The notes under the pieces: model-generated
Databases searched by the model: none
What the model was told of the DNA's origin: nothing
What the model saw: only the letters and a program-made list of their open reading frames with translations
Source: OLB7 sp966250335
GTDB lineage: Bacteria > Bacteroidota > Ignavibacteria > OLB7
Assembly: GCA_966250335.1 (NCBI GenBank)
Contig: CBINGZ010000016.1
Location: forward strand, 34,142-98,141
Direction: 5' to 3'
Length of the DNA: 64,000 nucleotides
In this document: positions 1-8,003 of the stretch, piece by piece
How the letters are laid out: each line of letters begins with the position of its first letter
Numbering within the stretch: position 1 is the stretch's first letter
Made by a program: the position numbers and the translations under genes

Positions 1-556
1 GATCGGGAGCAACCGTCGCGGGTCCGGTCGCGGATGATCCGCTCCGGGCCGGAAGCTGCGGCGGCTCAAGGCGCTCCGTCCCGACGGCGGGGACCACGAT
101 CTTCGCATCGGAGTCCGACGCGATATAAACGACCGTTCCACCGGCGATCGAGACTCCGACGGCGGCGGCCATCAGAATCTTCGCCAGACCGAACCCGCCT
201 GCCGCCGCGCCGGCGCTTCCGGCAGCACCACCGGCAGCGCCGGCGGAGGCGGCAGACGCAAAACCCCCGGCGGTCCCCGAGGCGCCCGTCCCCTGGGTCA
301 CCCCCCCTGCAATGCTTCCGGCCGCCACAGGCGACGCAGCAAGCATGCCGAAGACATGAGCACGATATCGCGCCTGCCTCGGGACCGCCGTTTCTCCATC
401 CGCGCGGATAGCGTCGGACATCAGTCTGTATGCCTTCAGAAGGCGCTGAAGCTCCTCATCCACTGCTACGTGAATGAAGAAGTCCCCCTCCTCGGCCGCG
501 CTCATCGCGCCGGAGACGTATCGCTCTACAAGTGATTCTCTCTCAAACTGTGTCAT
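1..556 (-). CDS. Anti-sigma factor-like single-pass membrane protein (partial, C-terminus beyond window)
   Basis: Read leftwards from ATG 556-554, the frame stays open to the window edge (at least 185 residues). The N-terminus (about residues 8-50, LVERYVSGAMSAAEE then ELQRLLKAYRLM) resembles the helical N-terminal region of anti-sigma factors, without zinc-binding Cys/His. A Gly/Ala/Ser-rich stretch (about 80-120) leads to one hydrophobic segment (about 122-146) and then a presumably periplasmic part rich in Pro and Thr. The start overlaps the stop of the ECF sigma gene as ATGA, so the two are translationally coupled. This is the classic sigma/anti-sigma arrangement. The role is inferred from position and topology; a sensory C-terminus may lie outside the window. 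Confidence 0.75.
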   Translation of the reverse strand, partial: MTQFERESLVERYVSGAMSAAEEGDFFIHVAVDEELQRLLKAYRLMSDAIRADGETAVPRQARYRAHVFGMLAASPVAAGSIAGGVTQGTGASGTAGGFASAASAGAAGGAAGSAGAAAGGFGLAKILMAAAVGVSIAGGTVVYIASDSDAKIVVPAVGTERLEPPQLPARSGSSATGPATVAPD

Positions 557-1173
557 TGCTTCCTCTCACGGATTTCTGTCATCGACTCCCCATCGGCAGA
601 TCGTCCCTCCTCTTCCTTGGCCAGACCGAGGAAGGCTGAGACGATCCTGCCGACCCGAGCGCGCGCCCGCATGGCGCGCATCTTCACCGAACCGAGCGAC
701 TCGTTGCGCAGTGCAGCGATATCCTCGTACCCGTACCCGATATAATTGTGCAGCACCAGAACCTCCCGCTGATCGAACGGCAGCTGCGACACCGCCATCC
801 TGACGAGTTCCTCCAGATGCGAGGGCTCGTGTACCGGCATCGCCGGGTGCTCCCACTCGTGCAGCTCGTCGATCGACCGAGCGATCCGGCGGCGCTGCAG
901 ATGCTTGATGCAGAGATTACGGGCCATCTTCATGATATATCGCGCCGGCTCGGCTATCTCCACGCCGCCGCGCATCTTGATCACCCGCTCCCACAACTCC
1001 TGAACCAGATCCTCGGTGGTCGTCATGTCGCCGACGACCTTCATGCAGTAGAGACGAAGACGGCGGTCGTATCTGTCGAAAAACTCGACGAACGCGGAGT
1101 CGTCTCCCGCCAGGAACTTCGAAAAGAGTTCCGTGTCGCTCGCCTGGTTCTTCGATGTGAATTTGCTCGCCAT
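553..1173 (-). CDS. ECF-family RNA polymerase sigma factor
   Basis: A 206-residue sigma-70 family protein of ECF size. Sigma region 2 spans about residues 22-90 and includes the TTEDLVQELWERV helix and the promoter-melting segment around PARYIMKMARN. Sigma region 4 spans about 125-180, with QLPFDQREVLVLHNYIGYGYEDIAAL followed (split here) by the recognition helix SLGSVKMRAMRARAR. It should direct RNA polymerase to a small regulon and be held by the membrane protein whose start overlaps its stop. The C-terminal tail after about residue 180 is short, charged and family-untypical. Two near-identical 15-bp repeats lie upstream and may be regulatory. The family call is firm; the regulon is unknown. 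Confidence 0.94.
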   Translation of the reverse strand: MASKFTSKNQASDTELFSKFLAGDDSAFVEFFDRYDRRLRLYCMKVVGDMTTTEDLVQELWERVIKMRGGVEIAEPARYIMKMARNLCIKHLQRRRIARSIDELHEWEHPAMPVHEPSHLEELVRMAVSQLPFDQREVLVLHNYIGYGYEDIAALRNESLGSVKMRAMRARARVGRIVSAFLGLAKEEEGRSADGESMTEIRERKQ

Positions 1174-1240
1174 TCCTCGCTTGCTTCGCTATGTTTGACC
1201 GGGGCTTTGCAGGCTCCTTGAAAGGATTGATCCGACCGCC

Positions 1241-1366
1241 CGACGGAAAGTAACGGCCACACCGATTTTTCCCGGTCGATCGTGACTTTTCTTCCGCCCC
1301 CGTACTCATTCGGACGGATCGTCGATCGATATCCGGTATGAGTCGAACGGTCGACGGGAAGTAACG
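1241..1366. repeat. Pair of 15-bp direct repeats upstream of the ECF sigma gene
   Basis: CGACGGAAAGTAACG at 1241-1255 and CGACGGGAAGTAACG at 1352-1366 differ by one base and lie 111 bp apart. They sit in the 226-bp gap between the divergent sigma gene and the T9SS surface-protein gene. They could be binding sites for the sigma factor or another regulator acting on either gene. No other recognisable element is seen in the gap. Confidence 0.6.
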
Positions 1367-1399
1367 CGGCATCCGAGCGAACGGAACAGAGGGACGATC

Positions 1400-4300
1400 A
1401 TGACGATTTCACAAGGACTTCACGGCATGAGAGCGGGACGGGAGACGATCCTCCTCGCCCGGCTCCTCCTCTTCTGGCTGGCGGCCGTCGCCTGCGAAGC
1501 GCAGCCCCTCGTTCTGACGCCGGAGCGGCTCGACTTCCCCTGCACCTTCGTCGGCCGGCCGGTCATGCTCGAGCTGGAACTGCACAATACGGGGACGGAG
1601 ACGATCGACCGGATCACCTACGAGGTGGGAAAGAACTCGCCGTTCCACCCATTACGCAAGGAGAGAGATCCCCGCCCGCTCCTTCCCGGCGGGAAGCGTG
1701 TCGACACGATCGTGTTCGAGCCGAGAAAAGCGGGAGCGGATGAGGCCCAGCTCGTTATCAGGACGGGGAGGCCGTCGAACCCCGACGCGGAGATCGTGGA
1801 GACGATCTGGGCAACGGGAGTCGCCGCGAACCCGCAGGGGCTCGATATCGATCCCGACGACGTGAAGTTCAACCCCGTCAGGGTAAACGATACAGGGTAT
1901 GCAGGAATCACGCTCGTCAACAGATCGTGTCCCTTCGTCTTTATCGACCAGATCGGCATCATCGGTAACGACCAGGGAGCGTTCAGGGTCGTCAACCCGC
2001 CGAAGCTTCCGGACTCGATCCCCGGCGGCGGCAGAATCGACCTGATCGTCGCGTTCCTTCCCGTGACGCTCGGTCCCCCCAGAAAGGCCGAGCTCCTCCT
2101 CCACACACGGGACGGTCGCCCTGAGCCGACCGAGATCCGTATCGATCTTGAAGGGAGGGTCGCTCCTCCCGGACCGACGGCACGGCCGAGCCGACTCGAC
2201 TTCGGACAGATTCCGATCAACACGCTCAGTCCGGTCCACCGTCTCGGTCTCATCGACCCGCGCGGGTCGGGTCCCCCCGCCAGGATACGGGGGATCAGGA
2301 TCGCCGGACGGGATTCCTCCGAGTTCCAGCTTCTGCTTCCTCAGAATCTCGTCTTCACCAGACGGGCCGACACCGTGCGCCTCGGCGTCGAGTTCGCTCC
2401 GACCACGGCTTCCCCGAAGGATGCTCAACTGGTCGTCGAGTTCGAGGCCGACGAGCCGCCGATCATCGTGCCGCTGGCCGGGCTCGGAACGGCGGAACTG
2501 ATAGGGGCAGCCCCAAGACATATCGATTTCAGAGATGTTCCGCTGGCGGAGACCAGGACGTTCGTCGACACGATCACCATCTTCAACGATACCCCCGGCC
2601 CGATGCGGATAGATCGTATGGAGCTCCTGGGGCCCGAGCGGGATCGATTCGCCGTCGCCGATCCTCCGATCCAGACCGTGGTTCCATCCGGCGAGTCGAG
2701 AGTCTATACGGTCTCGTTCACCCCTCTTGCCGCCGGAAGGCATACCGCCAGAGCGGTCTTCCTGCTCGCGTCCGGAATTCGTCTGCCGGTCGACCTGGAG
2801 GGACGGGGCGTCCCCAGGAGCACCGAGGTGCGCGCCGTCGAGGGACGATATGAGTTCGGCGAGGTCTTCGTCGATTCGGTCAGCGCTCCCGTGCGGATAG
2901 GTCTTGTCAACCTGGGAAACGTGGCCGACTCCGTGACGGCGCTTCCGGCGCTCTCGGGAGATCATCCCGCCGATTTCTCCGTGGCCCCCGCCTCCCCCAT
3001 CTCCCTGCCGTACAGACTCCTCCCCTTCGGACGCGACACGCTCTGGCTGCACGCGACCATGACGCCGCGCGCCGTCGGCGAGAGGGAGGCGGAGCTGAGA
3101 CCGGAAGCGAGGCGATCGACCGTGGAGCCTGTGGAACTGCGAGGGAACGGAAAACTCCTGAGAGTCACCGTCTCACCCGATGCGATAGATTTTCAGACGG
3201 TCATCATCGGGAAGAACGAAGTACGGACGATCACGCTCCGCAACGAGGGGACGGTCCCGGCGCTCATCGGCGCCCCGGCGGTGGCCGGCCGTGAGGAGCG
3301 GGCGTTCCTCATAAGCCCGGTCGATCCGGTGACCCTTGAGCCGGACGACGAGATAATGTATCGGGTCACGTTCACCCCGATGATGACCGGCGAACACAAG
3401 GGGCGCGTCGAGTTCCATCTGCAAGGGGGCCCGTCGCTGCATGTCGATCTGACCGGAACGGGAATGGCAGGGAGCGTGATCCCCGAGTGGATCGACGCCC
3501 CGCACGACTTCGGTCCGGTCGCCGTGAACGGCGAGGGGGTGACATATCGGATCGGGATCGCCAACGGCGGGACCGTGGACGACGAGATCGTATCGATCGG
3601 GTTCGACTCTCCGGACAGCACGCACTTCCCACTGAAGCACGATCCCCTCCCCGCTCCCCTCGGAGCATCGCGGGCCGACACGTTCTGGATCGACGCGACG
3701 TTCAGGCCGACCGGGGTCGGTCCCTGGGAGACACATATCGTCCTGCGAACGACAGCGATGGTCGGCGGCGCCAGGGCACGCCTGCTCGGGTCCGGCGTGA
3801 CGCCGGCTCTCCCCCGTGGAGTGCTCCGCGCATGGATCGACACGAACGAGGCGGTGGTGAACACGCAGTTCCCGATCAACGTCGTTCTGGAACGGAATCT
3901 GGCCGAAACCGACGACGTGAGAAGATTGAGGGCGCGCCTCCGGTATAATCCTTCCGCGATCTATTTTGACAGGGAAACCCTGGAGGATGCAGGGCTCCGG
4001 ATCGACTGGTGGCGCTACGATACGCTTGAAGTATCGCGATCATCCACAACGCCGATGACCGGCGACAAGCTCCTGACGCTGAACGCCCGCGGCCTTGTGA
4101 CCGGAAACAGAGAGAACACCGTGGAGCTGCTCGACCTCGACCTGCGGGGAATCGACGACTCGATCGCGACCGGCCCCGGACTGGTGCGGCTGATCGGCTG
4201 CGACATCGATCGCGGCGTGACGTTCGGAACGGCCTCCAAGGTCAGGTCGATCTCACCGAACCCGATCGGGGACGAGGCGGTAGTACGATACTATGCGGCG

Positions 4301-4492
4301 GCGGGGACATCTCCCGTCATCGATGTAGTCGATGTGACCGGGCAGGTCGTTCTACGATACGAGCTGCCGACCGGAGAAGGCCGTGAAGACGAGGCACACA
4401 TATCTCTCAGCGATATTCAGAACGGCTTCTACATCATCGAGCTCCGGGCCGGAACGCAGAGGAGTTCGATCCCCGCTCTCGTCGGCGATTGA
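1400..4492 (+). CDS. Choice-of-anchor-D repeat surface protein with T9SS C-terminal sorting domain
   Basis: A 1030-residue exported protein. The signal peptide is LLARLLLFWLAAVACEAQ; translation may begin at Met1 or at Met10 (1427). About seven Ig-like units of about 100 residues follow. Each opens with a variant of 'LDFG.v.vg....r.i.l.N.G' (for example IDFQTVIIGKNEVRTITLRN and HDFGPVAVNGEGVTYRIGIA), the ASPM/SPD-2/Hydin-like choice-of-anchor-D pattern. Residues about 800-935 look like a cohesin-type beta domain (RARLRYNPSAIYFD). The C-terminus from ISPNPIGDEAVVRYY to GFYIIELRAG is a type A T9SS sorting domain, so it is predicted to reach the outer surface. It is probably an adhesin or surface-layer component; the ligand is unknown. 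Confidence 0.88.
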   Translation: MTISQGLHGMRAGRETILLARLLLFWLAAVACEAQPLVLTPERLDFPCTFVGRPVMLELELHNTGTETIDRITYEVGKNSPFHPLRKERDPRPLLPGGKRVDTIVFEPRKAGADEAQLVIRTGRPSNPDAEIVETIWATGVAANPQGLDIDPDDVKFNPVRVNDTGYAGITLVNRSCPFVFIDQIGIIGNDQGAFRVVNPPKLPDSIPGGGRIDLIVAFLPVTLGPPRKAELLLHTRDGRPEPTEIRIDLEGRVAPPGPTARPSRLDFGQIPINTLSPVHRLGLIDPRGSGPPARIRGIRIAGRDSSEFQLLLPQNLVFTRRADTVRLGVEFAPTTASPKDAQLVVEFEADEPPIIVPLAGLGTAELIGAAPRHIDFRDVPLAETRTFVDTITIFNDTPGPMRIDRMELLGPERDRFAVADPPIQTVVPSGESRVYTVSFTPLAAGRHTARAVFLLASGIRLPVDLEGRGVPRSTEVRAVEGRYEFGEVFVDSVSAPVRIGLVNLGNVADSVTALPALSGDHPADFSVAPASPISLPYRLLPFGRDTLWLHATMTPRAVGEREAELRPEARRSTVEPVELRGNGKLLRVTVSPDAIDFQTVIIGKNEVRTITLRNEGTVPALIGAPAVAGREERAFLISPVDPVTLEPDDEIMYRVTFTPMMTGEHKGRVEFHLQGGPSLHVDLTGTGMAGSVIPEWIDAPHDFGPVAVNGEGVTYRIGIANGGTVDDEIVSIGFDSPDSTHFPLKHDPLPAPLGASRADTFWIDATFRPTGVGPWETHIVLRTTAMVGGARARLLGSGVTPALPRGVLRAWIDTNEAVVNTQFPINVVLERNLAETDDVRRLRARLRYNPSAIYFDRETLEDAGLRIDWWRYDTLEVSRSSTTPMTGDKLLTLNARGLVTGNRENTVELLDLDLRGIDDSIATGPGLVRLIGCDIDRGVTFGTASKVRSISPNPIGDEAVVRYYAAAGTSPVIDVVDVTGQVVLRYELPTGEGREDEAHISLSDIQNGFYIIELRAGTQRSSIPALVGD

Positions 4493-4737
4493 AAACTTTT
4501 TTCGGGCCCGCGTGACCCACCCGTTACCTTGCCGGGGGGGATCGGATCATTCGCTGTGAGAGTTGATTCGATAGCAGATCGCGACGGCAGCCTTCCCGCA
4601 TGTACGGCCGTACGAATCGATGTCGATGTCACGCGAACGACGGGATTGCTCTCACAGCAGGCACGCGAAGGGAAGTCGACCGGCACGCGCGCCTTACAAG
4701 TCCAACGGTTGACGCAATCGAAGTCCGGATTACTACC

Positions 4738-5532
4738 ATGTTGAGAACGAAAATCGCCCTTCATCTCGGCCTTGTTGCCCTGGCGGGGGGACTGTTCGCC
4801 GCCTGCAGCGACTCGACGATCTCGGCGCCCGAGGAGCAGACGGCCATAGTCTCCACCGACGACGCTTTCACGAAGATGCTCCTTCAGGTCGACGCATTCC
4901 CGACCGAACTCGACGCCACGATCGGTGAACTGGAGGCCGCGCAGGGCCCCGAATTCAATCACGGCCCCCGCAAGCCGGGTCGTCCGGGCGACGACTCGAC
5001 CGAGCACGACACCCTTCGCGGCCCGAAGGACCGCGGTCCGCGTCCCGACAGCGGACGTCCGGACTCCCTTCGTCCGGGCGGCGGCGACAAGCGTCCCCCG
5101 ATGGGCGCCCGCAACAAGCCGACCCCGGCCGAGCAGAAGCTCCACCGTATCCTCTCCCAGCTCGGTCTGACCGAGGAGCAGGCGGTCGCCATCCGTGAGT
5201 GCTTCGCCGCACACCATGAGTGCGCGAAGGCCGCCACCGAAAGCTATCGTACGGCGCTCGAGGCCCTCCGTTCGGATCTGAACCAGGCCCGCCGCGATCT
5301 GAAGGCCAAGGTTGAAGCCGGCGAAATCACTCAGGAAGAGGCACGCGCCTCCTACAAGGCACTGATCGACGGATTCCGCGCACAGGGCGAGGAACTGCGC
5401 GCAGCGCACGGCACGGCGATGCGTGCCTGCGAGGCCGAGCTGATCGACTGCATCAAGTCGAACCTGACCGCAGAGCAGACGACGAAGTTCGACAGACTTC
5501 TGGCCGCAGGCCCGGACGGCGGACGCGGCTGA
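4738..5532 (+). CDS. CX6C-family periplasmic lipoprotein (Spy/CpxP-like helical)
   Basis: A 264-residue lipoprotein. I start it at ATG 4738 because this Met opens the signal peptide LVALAGGLFAAC with lipobox Cys23. A Pro/Asp/Arg/Gly-rich linker (about 75-128) follows, then a helical domain with two LTxEQ segments (GLTEEQ and NLTAEQ), reminiscent of Spy/CpxP. Four cysteines form two CX6C pairs (C155/C162 and C231/C238) exactly 68 residues apart. The lipoprotein at 13552-14220 has the same spacing, so the two are paralogues. A possible -7 element TACCTTGC lies at 4525-4532, giving a leader of about 200 nt. A stem-loop follows the stop. The function is unknown; the disulfide-linked helical hairpin is inference. 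Confidence 0.8.
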   Translation: MLRTKIALHLGLVALAGGLFAACSDSTISAPEEQTAIVSTDDAFTKMLLQVDAFPTELDATIGELEAAQGPEFNHGPRKPGRPGDDSTEHDTLRGPKDRGPRPDSGRPDSLRPGGGDKRPPMGARNKPTPAEQKLHRILSQLGLTEEQAVAIRECFAAHHECAKAATESYRTALEALRSDLNQARRDLKAKVEAGEITQEEARASYKALIDGFRAQGEELRAAHGTAMRACEAELIDCIKSNLTAEQTTKFDRLLAAGPDGGRG

Positions 5533-5579
5533 TCCGGTCGACGAGATTCAGAGCTCGCAGCATAGGATGGTCTGCGACA

Positions 5580-5610
5580 CGAAGGGGAGGTCCGATGGGC
5601 CTCCCCTTCG
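5580..5610 (+). terminator. Stem-loop terminator after the CX6C lipoprotein
   Basis: An 11-bp perfect stem (CGAAGGGGAGG / CCTCCCCTTCG) encloses a 9-nt loop, 48 nt after the stop at 5532. There is no strong T tract. An in-frame ATG of the next gene at 5595 lies inside the loop, which argues for that gene's later start. Confidence 0.6.
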
Positions 5611-5696
5611 CTCATATCGCAACCGATCTTCGCTTCGGCGCCCCCGTCGGGAACCGTTCGCGGGAGCGAGACACCAACCTCCCCGGCACGCCGAAC

Positions 5697-5727
5697 TTGC
5701 ATCGGGGCGGTTCGGCCGGTAGATTGC
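5697..5727 (+). promoter_or_regulatory. Bacteroidota-type promoter for the OmpA-like gene
   Basis: TTG (5697-5699), a 20-nt spacer and TAGATTGC (5720-5727) match the -33/-7 pattern TTG-N20-TAnnTTtG. It lies 80 nt before the chosen ATG at 5808. Confidence 0.6.
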
Positions 5728-5807
5728 AGGTCGATTCAGGAGTAACGATCATCGGGTGGTCCGGCGTACATCAGGAGGCGTCAAGGGACAGGGGAGGACG
5801 TCCGCGC

Positions 5808-7829
5808 ATGCTGCGGGTCGTCCCGGTCGCTGCTTTCCTGCTGATCGTTCCCCTCCTCCTTCCCCCGCTCCACGCCCAGACCTCATCGGACTCGGTGAGG
5901 CTCATCTACGGGATCTACGGCGGCGCCCTGCTCGGCTATCAATCGGGAGAGTTTCCGGTCTTCGGGTCGCCGGGCTGCGGGATCTTCTCCGGCGGTTCGG
6001 TCAGGGGAGTCACGGCGGGGCTGACGCTCGATCTGAGGCAGATCCCTTCCCTCTCCCCGATCGATATTCATGGACGGCTTCGATGGGAGATGAACGCGGC
6101 ACGATACGCCGCGGCCCCGCTCGACGAACAGACACGGTTCGATTCCGCCGCGGGGGAGCTCGTCACCCTTCAGCGCGAGTACAGATACGACATCACATCC
6201 CACTCCCTCCTTCTCGATCTGCTCGCCGCCTGGCGCGCGACCCCGCACCTGAGCCTGGCGCTGGGAGGGGCGGCCGGCGTCCGGATCGGATCGACCCACG
6301 AACAGAGCGACAACATCCTGGGACCGGGAGAGCAGAGCTTCAGCGACGGCGAGTCGCGCCGCGCGATCCCCCCCGGCATACGGGCGACCACGGCGACGCC
6401 GATCTTCCAGTGGAAGTTCACGGCAGGTTATGAGATCATCCCCCCGCGAGGTTTCCTTTTCAGACCCGAACTCTTTGTACAGGGAGATATCACGCCGACC
6501 GTCAGGGAGGCGGGATGGCGATCGATCGCGGGGGGGATCGGCCTTTCGATCATGCTCCGTCCGGCCGAACCCGCGCCGCAGCCGGTGATCGTTCCCGAGC
6601 CGCCGAGGAGCCCGGAGCCGCCGACCGCATCCCTCACCCTCTACGGGGTCGACGAGAACCACGGACTCAGCAACGACGCCGTCATCACGGTCAGCGAGGT
6701 GCTGGTCCGCCAGCATACGCCGTTTCTGCCGGTTGTCTATTTCGATTCGGGATCGGCGATCCCCTCGGGGCGGTTCACCCGCCTTTCGCGATCCGATATT
6801 CCACGATTCGACTACCTCGACATTGCCGAGCTGGGGCCTCTGGGGCTGACGCAGACGGCGCTGAACCTGATCGCGCTCCGGATGCGCGACGACTCCACGG
6901 CGACGCTCGCCCTGCACGGCTCCCGCTCCCTGGATGAACCGACCGGCCTCGACACCTCCCGCGCCCGCGCCGTGATCGACTATCTCACATCGGTCTGGCG
7001 GCTTCCGCGGAGCAGGATGACGATCTCCGCCGCCCCCGCGCCCCTTGCCCGCTCCGACGAAGAGAGCGCCGACGGACGGGATGAGAACCGGCGCGTGGTG
7101 ATCTCCTCTCCTTCATGGGAGGTGATGAGCCCCCTCTTCACCGAACGGCTGATCCGGGAGTTCGATCCCCCCAGGATCAAGCTGGTCCCCGTCTACTACG
7201 CGGCGGCGGGACTCCGGGGCTGGAGGATCGCCGTACGCCAGGGGAAGAAGCTCCTTGCCGAGTTCACCGATCGCGACGCCTCCGCCGGGAGCAGTTCGGA
7301 GCTGGCGTGGCGGCTCGACGACGACAGGATCGACAGCGGCCTCGGGGTGATCACCGCCGAACTGACGGTCGAGGACTCGCTCGGCCGCTCGATCACCGCG
7401 GTCGATTCGATAGCGCTGACGATCCGGAAGAACACCCGCGTGGTGGAGTCGGGACGAACCGGAACCGACAGGACCGAACGGATCTCCTACGGCCTGATCG
7501 CCTTCGACTACGGCGCGGCCGAGGGCTCCGACCGGCACGCCGAGGAGCTCACCGAGCTCGGGGGGATGATCCGTTCCTCCGGGCGGGTGACCGTGGTCGG
7601 CTACACCGACAGGATCGGCGACGACAGAACCAATCTCGACCTCTCGAAAGAGCGGGCCGCCTATGCGGCCGAACGGCTCCGCGCCGCCATACCGGCGGGG
7701 GGCGCCGCGGTCCCGATCGAGATCCGGGGGGGAGGCTTCGACGGGAGCCGGTATCCGAACGATCTGCCGGAGGGACGGGTCCTCTCACGCGGGGTCGCGA
7801 TCACCGTGGAGCAGCCGGAGGAGAAGTGA
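5808..7829 (+). CDS. Outer-membrane protein with two OmpA-like domains
   Basis: A 673-residue exported protein. ATG 5808 follows GGGGAGG and opens the signal peptide VVPVAAFLLIVPLLLPPLHA; longer upstream Met choices run through the preceding hairpin. Residues about 25-250 look like an outer-membrane barrel (alternating hydrophobics, many Gly/Tyr). A Pro-rich hinge (EPPRSPEPP) follows. A first OmpA-like fold is around 345-440 (DTSRARAVIDYLTSVWRLP, ENRRVVI). An Ig-like segment follows, and then a C-terminal OmpA-like peptidoglycan-binding domain (VTVVGYTDRIGDDRTNLDLS). Anchoring the outer membrane to peptidoglycan is the family role. The duplicated OmpA-like domain is unusual. The gene is monocistronic by its promoter and spacing. 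Confidence 0.85.
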   Translation: MLRVVPVAAFLLIVPLLLPPLHAQTSSDSVRLIYGIYGGALLGYQSGEFPVFGSPGCGIFSGGSVRGVTAGLTLDLRQIPSLSPIDIHGRLRWEMNAARYAAAPLDEQTRFDSAAGELVTLQREYRYDITSHSLLLDLLAAWRATPHLSLALGGAAGVRIGSTHEQSDNILGPGEQSFSDGESRRAIPPGIRATTATPIFQWKFTAGYEIIPPRGFLFRPELFVQGDITPTVREAGWRSIAGGIGLSIMLRPAEPAPQPVIVPEPPRSPEPPTASLTLYGVDENHGLSNDAVITVSEVLVRQHTPFLPVVYFDSGSAIPSGRFTRLSRSDIPRFDYLDIAELGPLGLTQTALNLIALRMRDDSTATLALHGSRSLDEPTGLDTSRARAVIDYLTSVWRLPRSRMTISAAPAPLARSDEESADGRDENRRVVISSPSWEVMSPLFTERLIREFDPPRIKLVPVYYAAAGLRGWRIAVRQGKKLLAEFTDRDASAGSSSELAWRLDDDRIDSGLGVITAELTVEDSLGRSITAVDSIALTIRKNTRVVESGRTGTDRTERISYGLIAFDYGAAEGSDRHAEELTELGGMIRSSGRVTVVGYTDRIGDDRTNLDLSKERAAYAAERLRAAIPAGGAAVPIEIRGGGFDGSRYPNDLPEGRVLSRGVAITVEQPEEK

Positions 7830-7897
7830 CGAGCGACGGCAGGAAGCCTCTTCCGTCGTCAATCTCCCGCGGCCGACCCCGTATGCGCAGAAGGTGA

Positions 7898-7929
7898 TTA
7901 GGTTGGGCCCGCGTGGAATGGTAGATTCG
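7898..7929 (+). promoter_or_regulatory. Possible promoter of the TPR-SLOG-cyclase gene
   Basis: The -7-like TAGATTCG (7922-7929) matches TAnnTTtG at all but one position. TTA at 7898 (21-nt spacer) or TTG at 7903 (16-nt spacer) could serve upstream. It lies 75 nt before ATG 8004. Confidence 0.35.
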
Positions 7930-8003
7930 CCCCTGACGGGACGTCATCCGGCGACGACCACGACCTCCTCCGGTATATCGCAATTGTATTTCTCGATTTC
8001 ATT

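Noticed and set aside
34..411. Plus-strand Arg/Pro-rich open frame of 125 codons
   Set aside because: It is antisense to the anti-sigma-like gene that overlaps the sigma gene stop; composition is typical of a high-G+C shadow frame.
4529..4744. Short plus-strand frame upstream of the CX6C lipoprotein
   Set aside because: It runs through the leader and overlaps the lipoprotein start in another frame, with no signal peptide or conserved feature.
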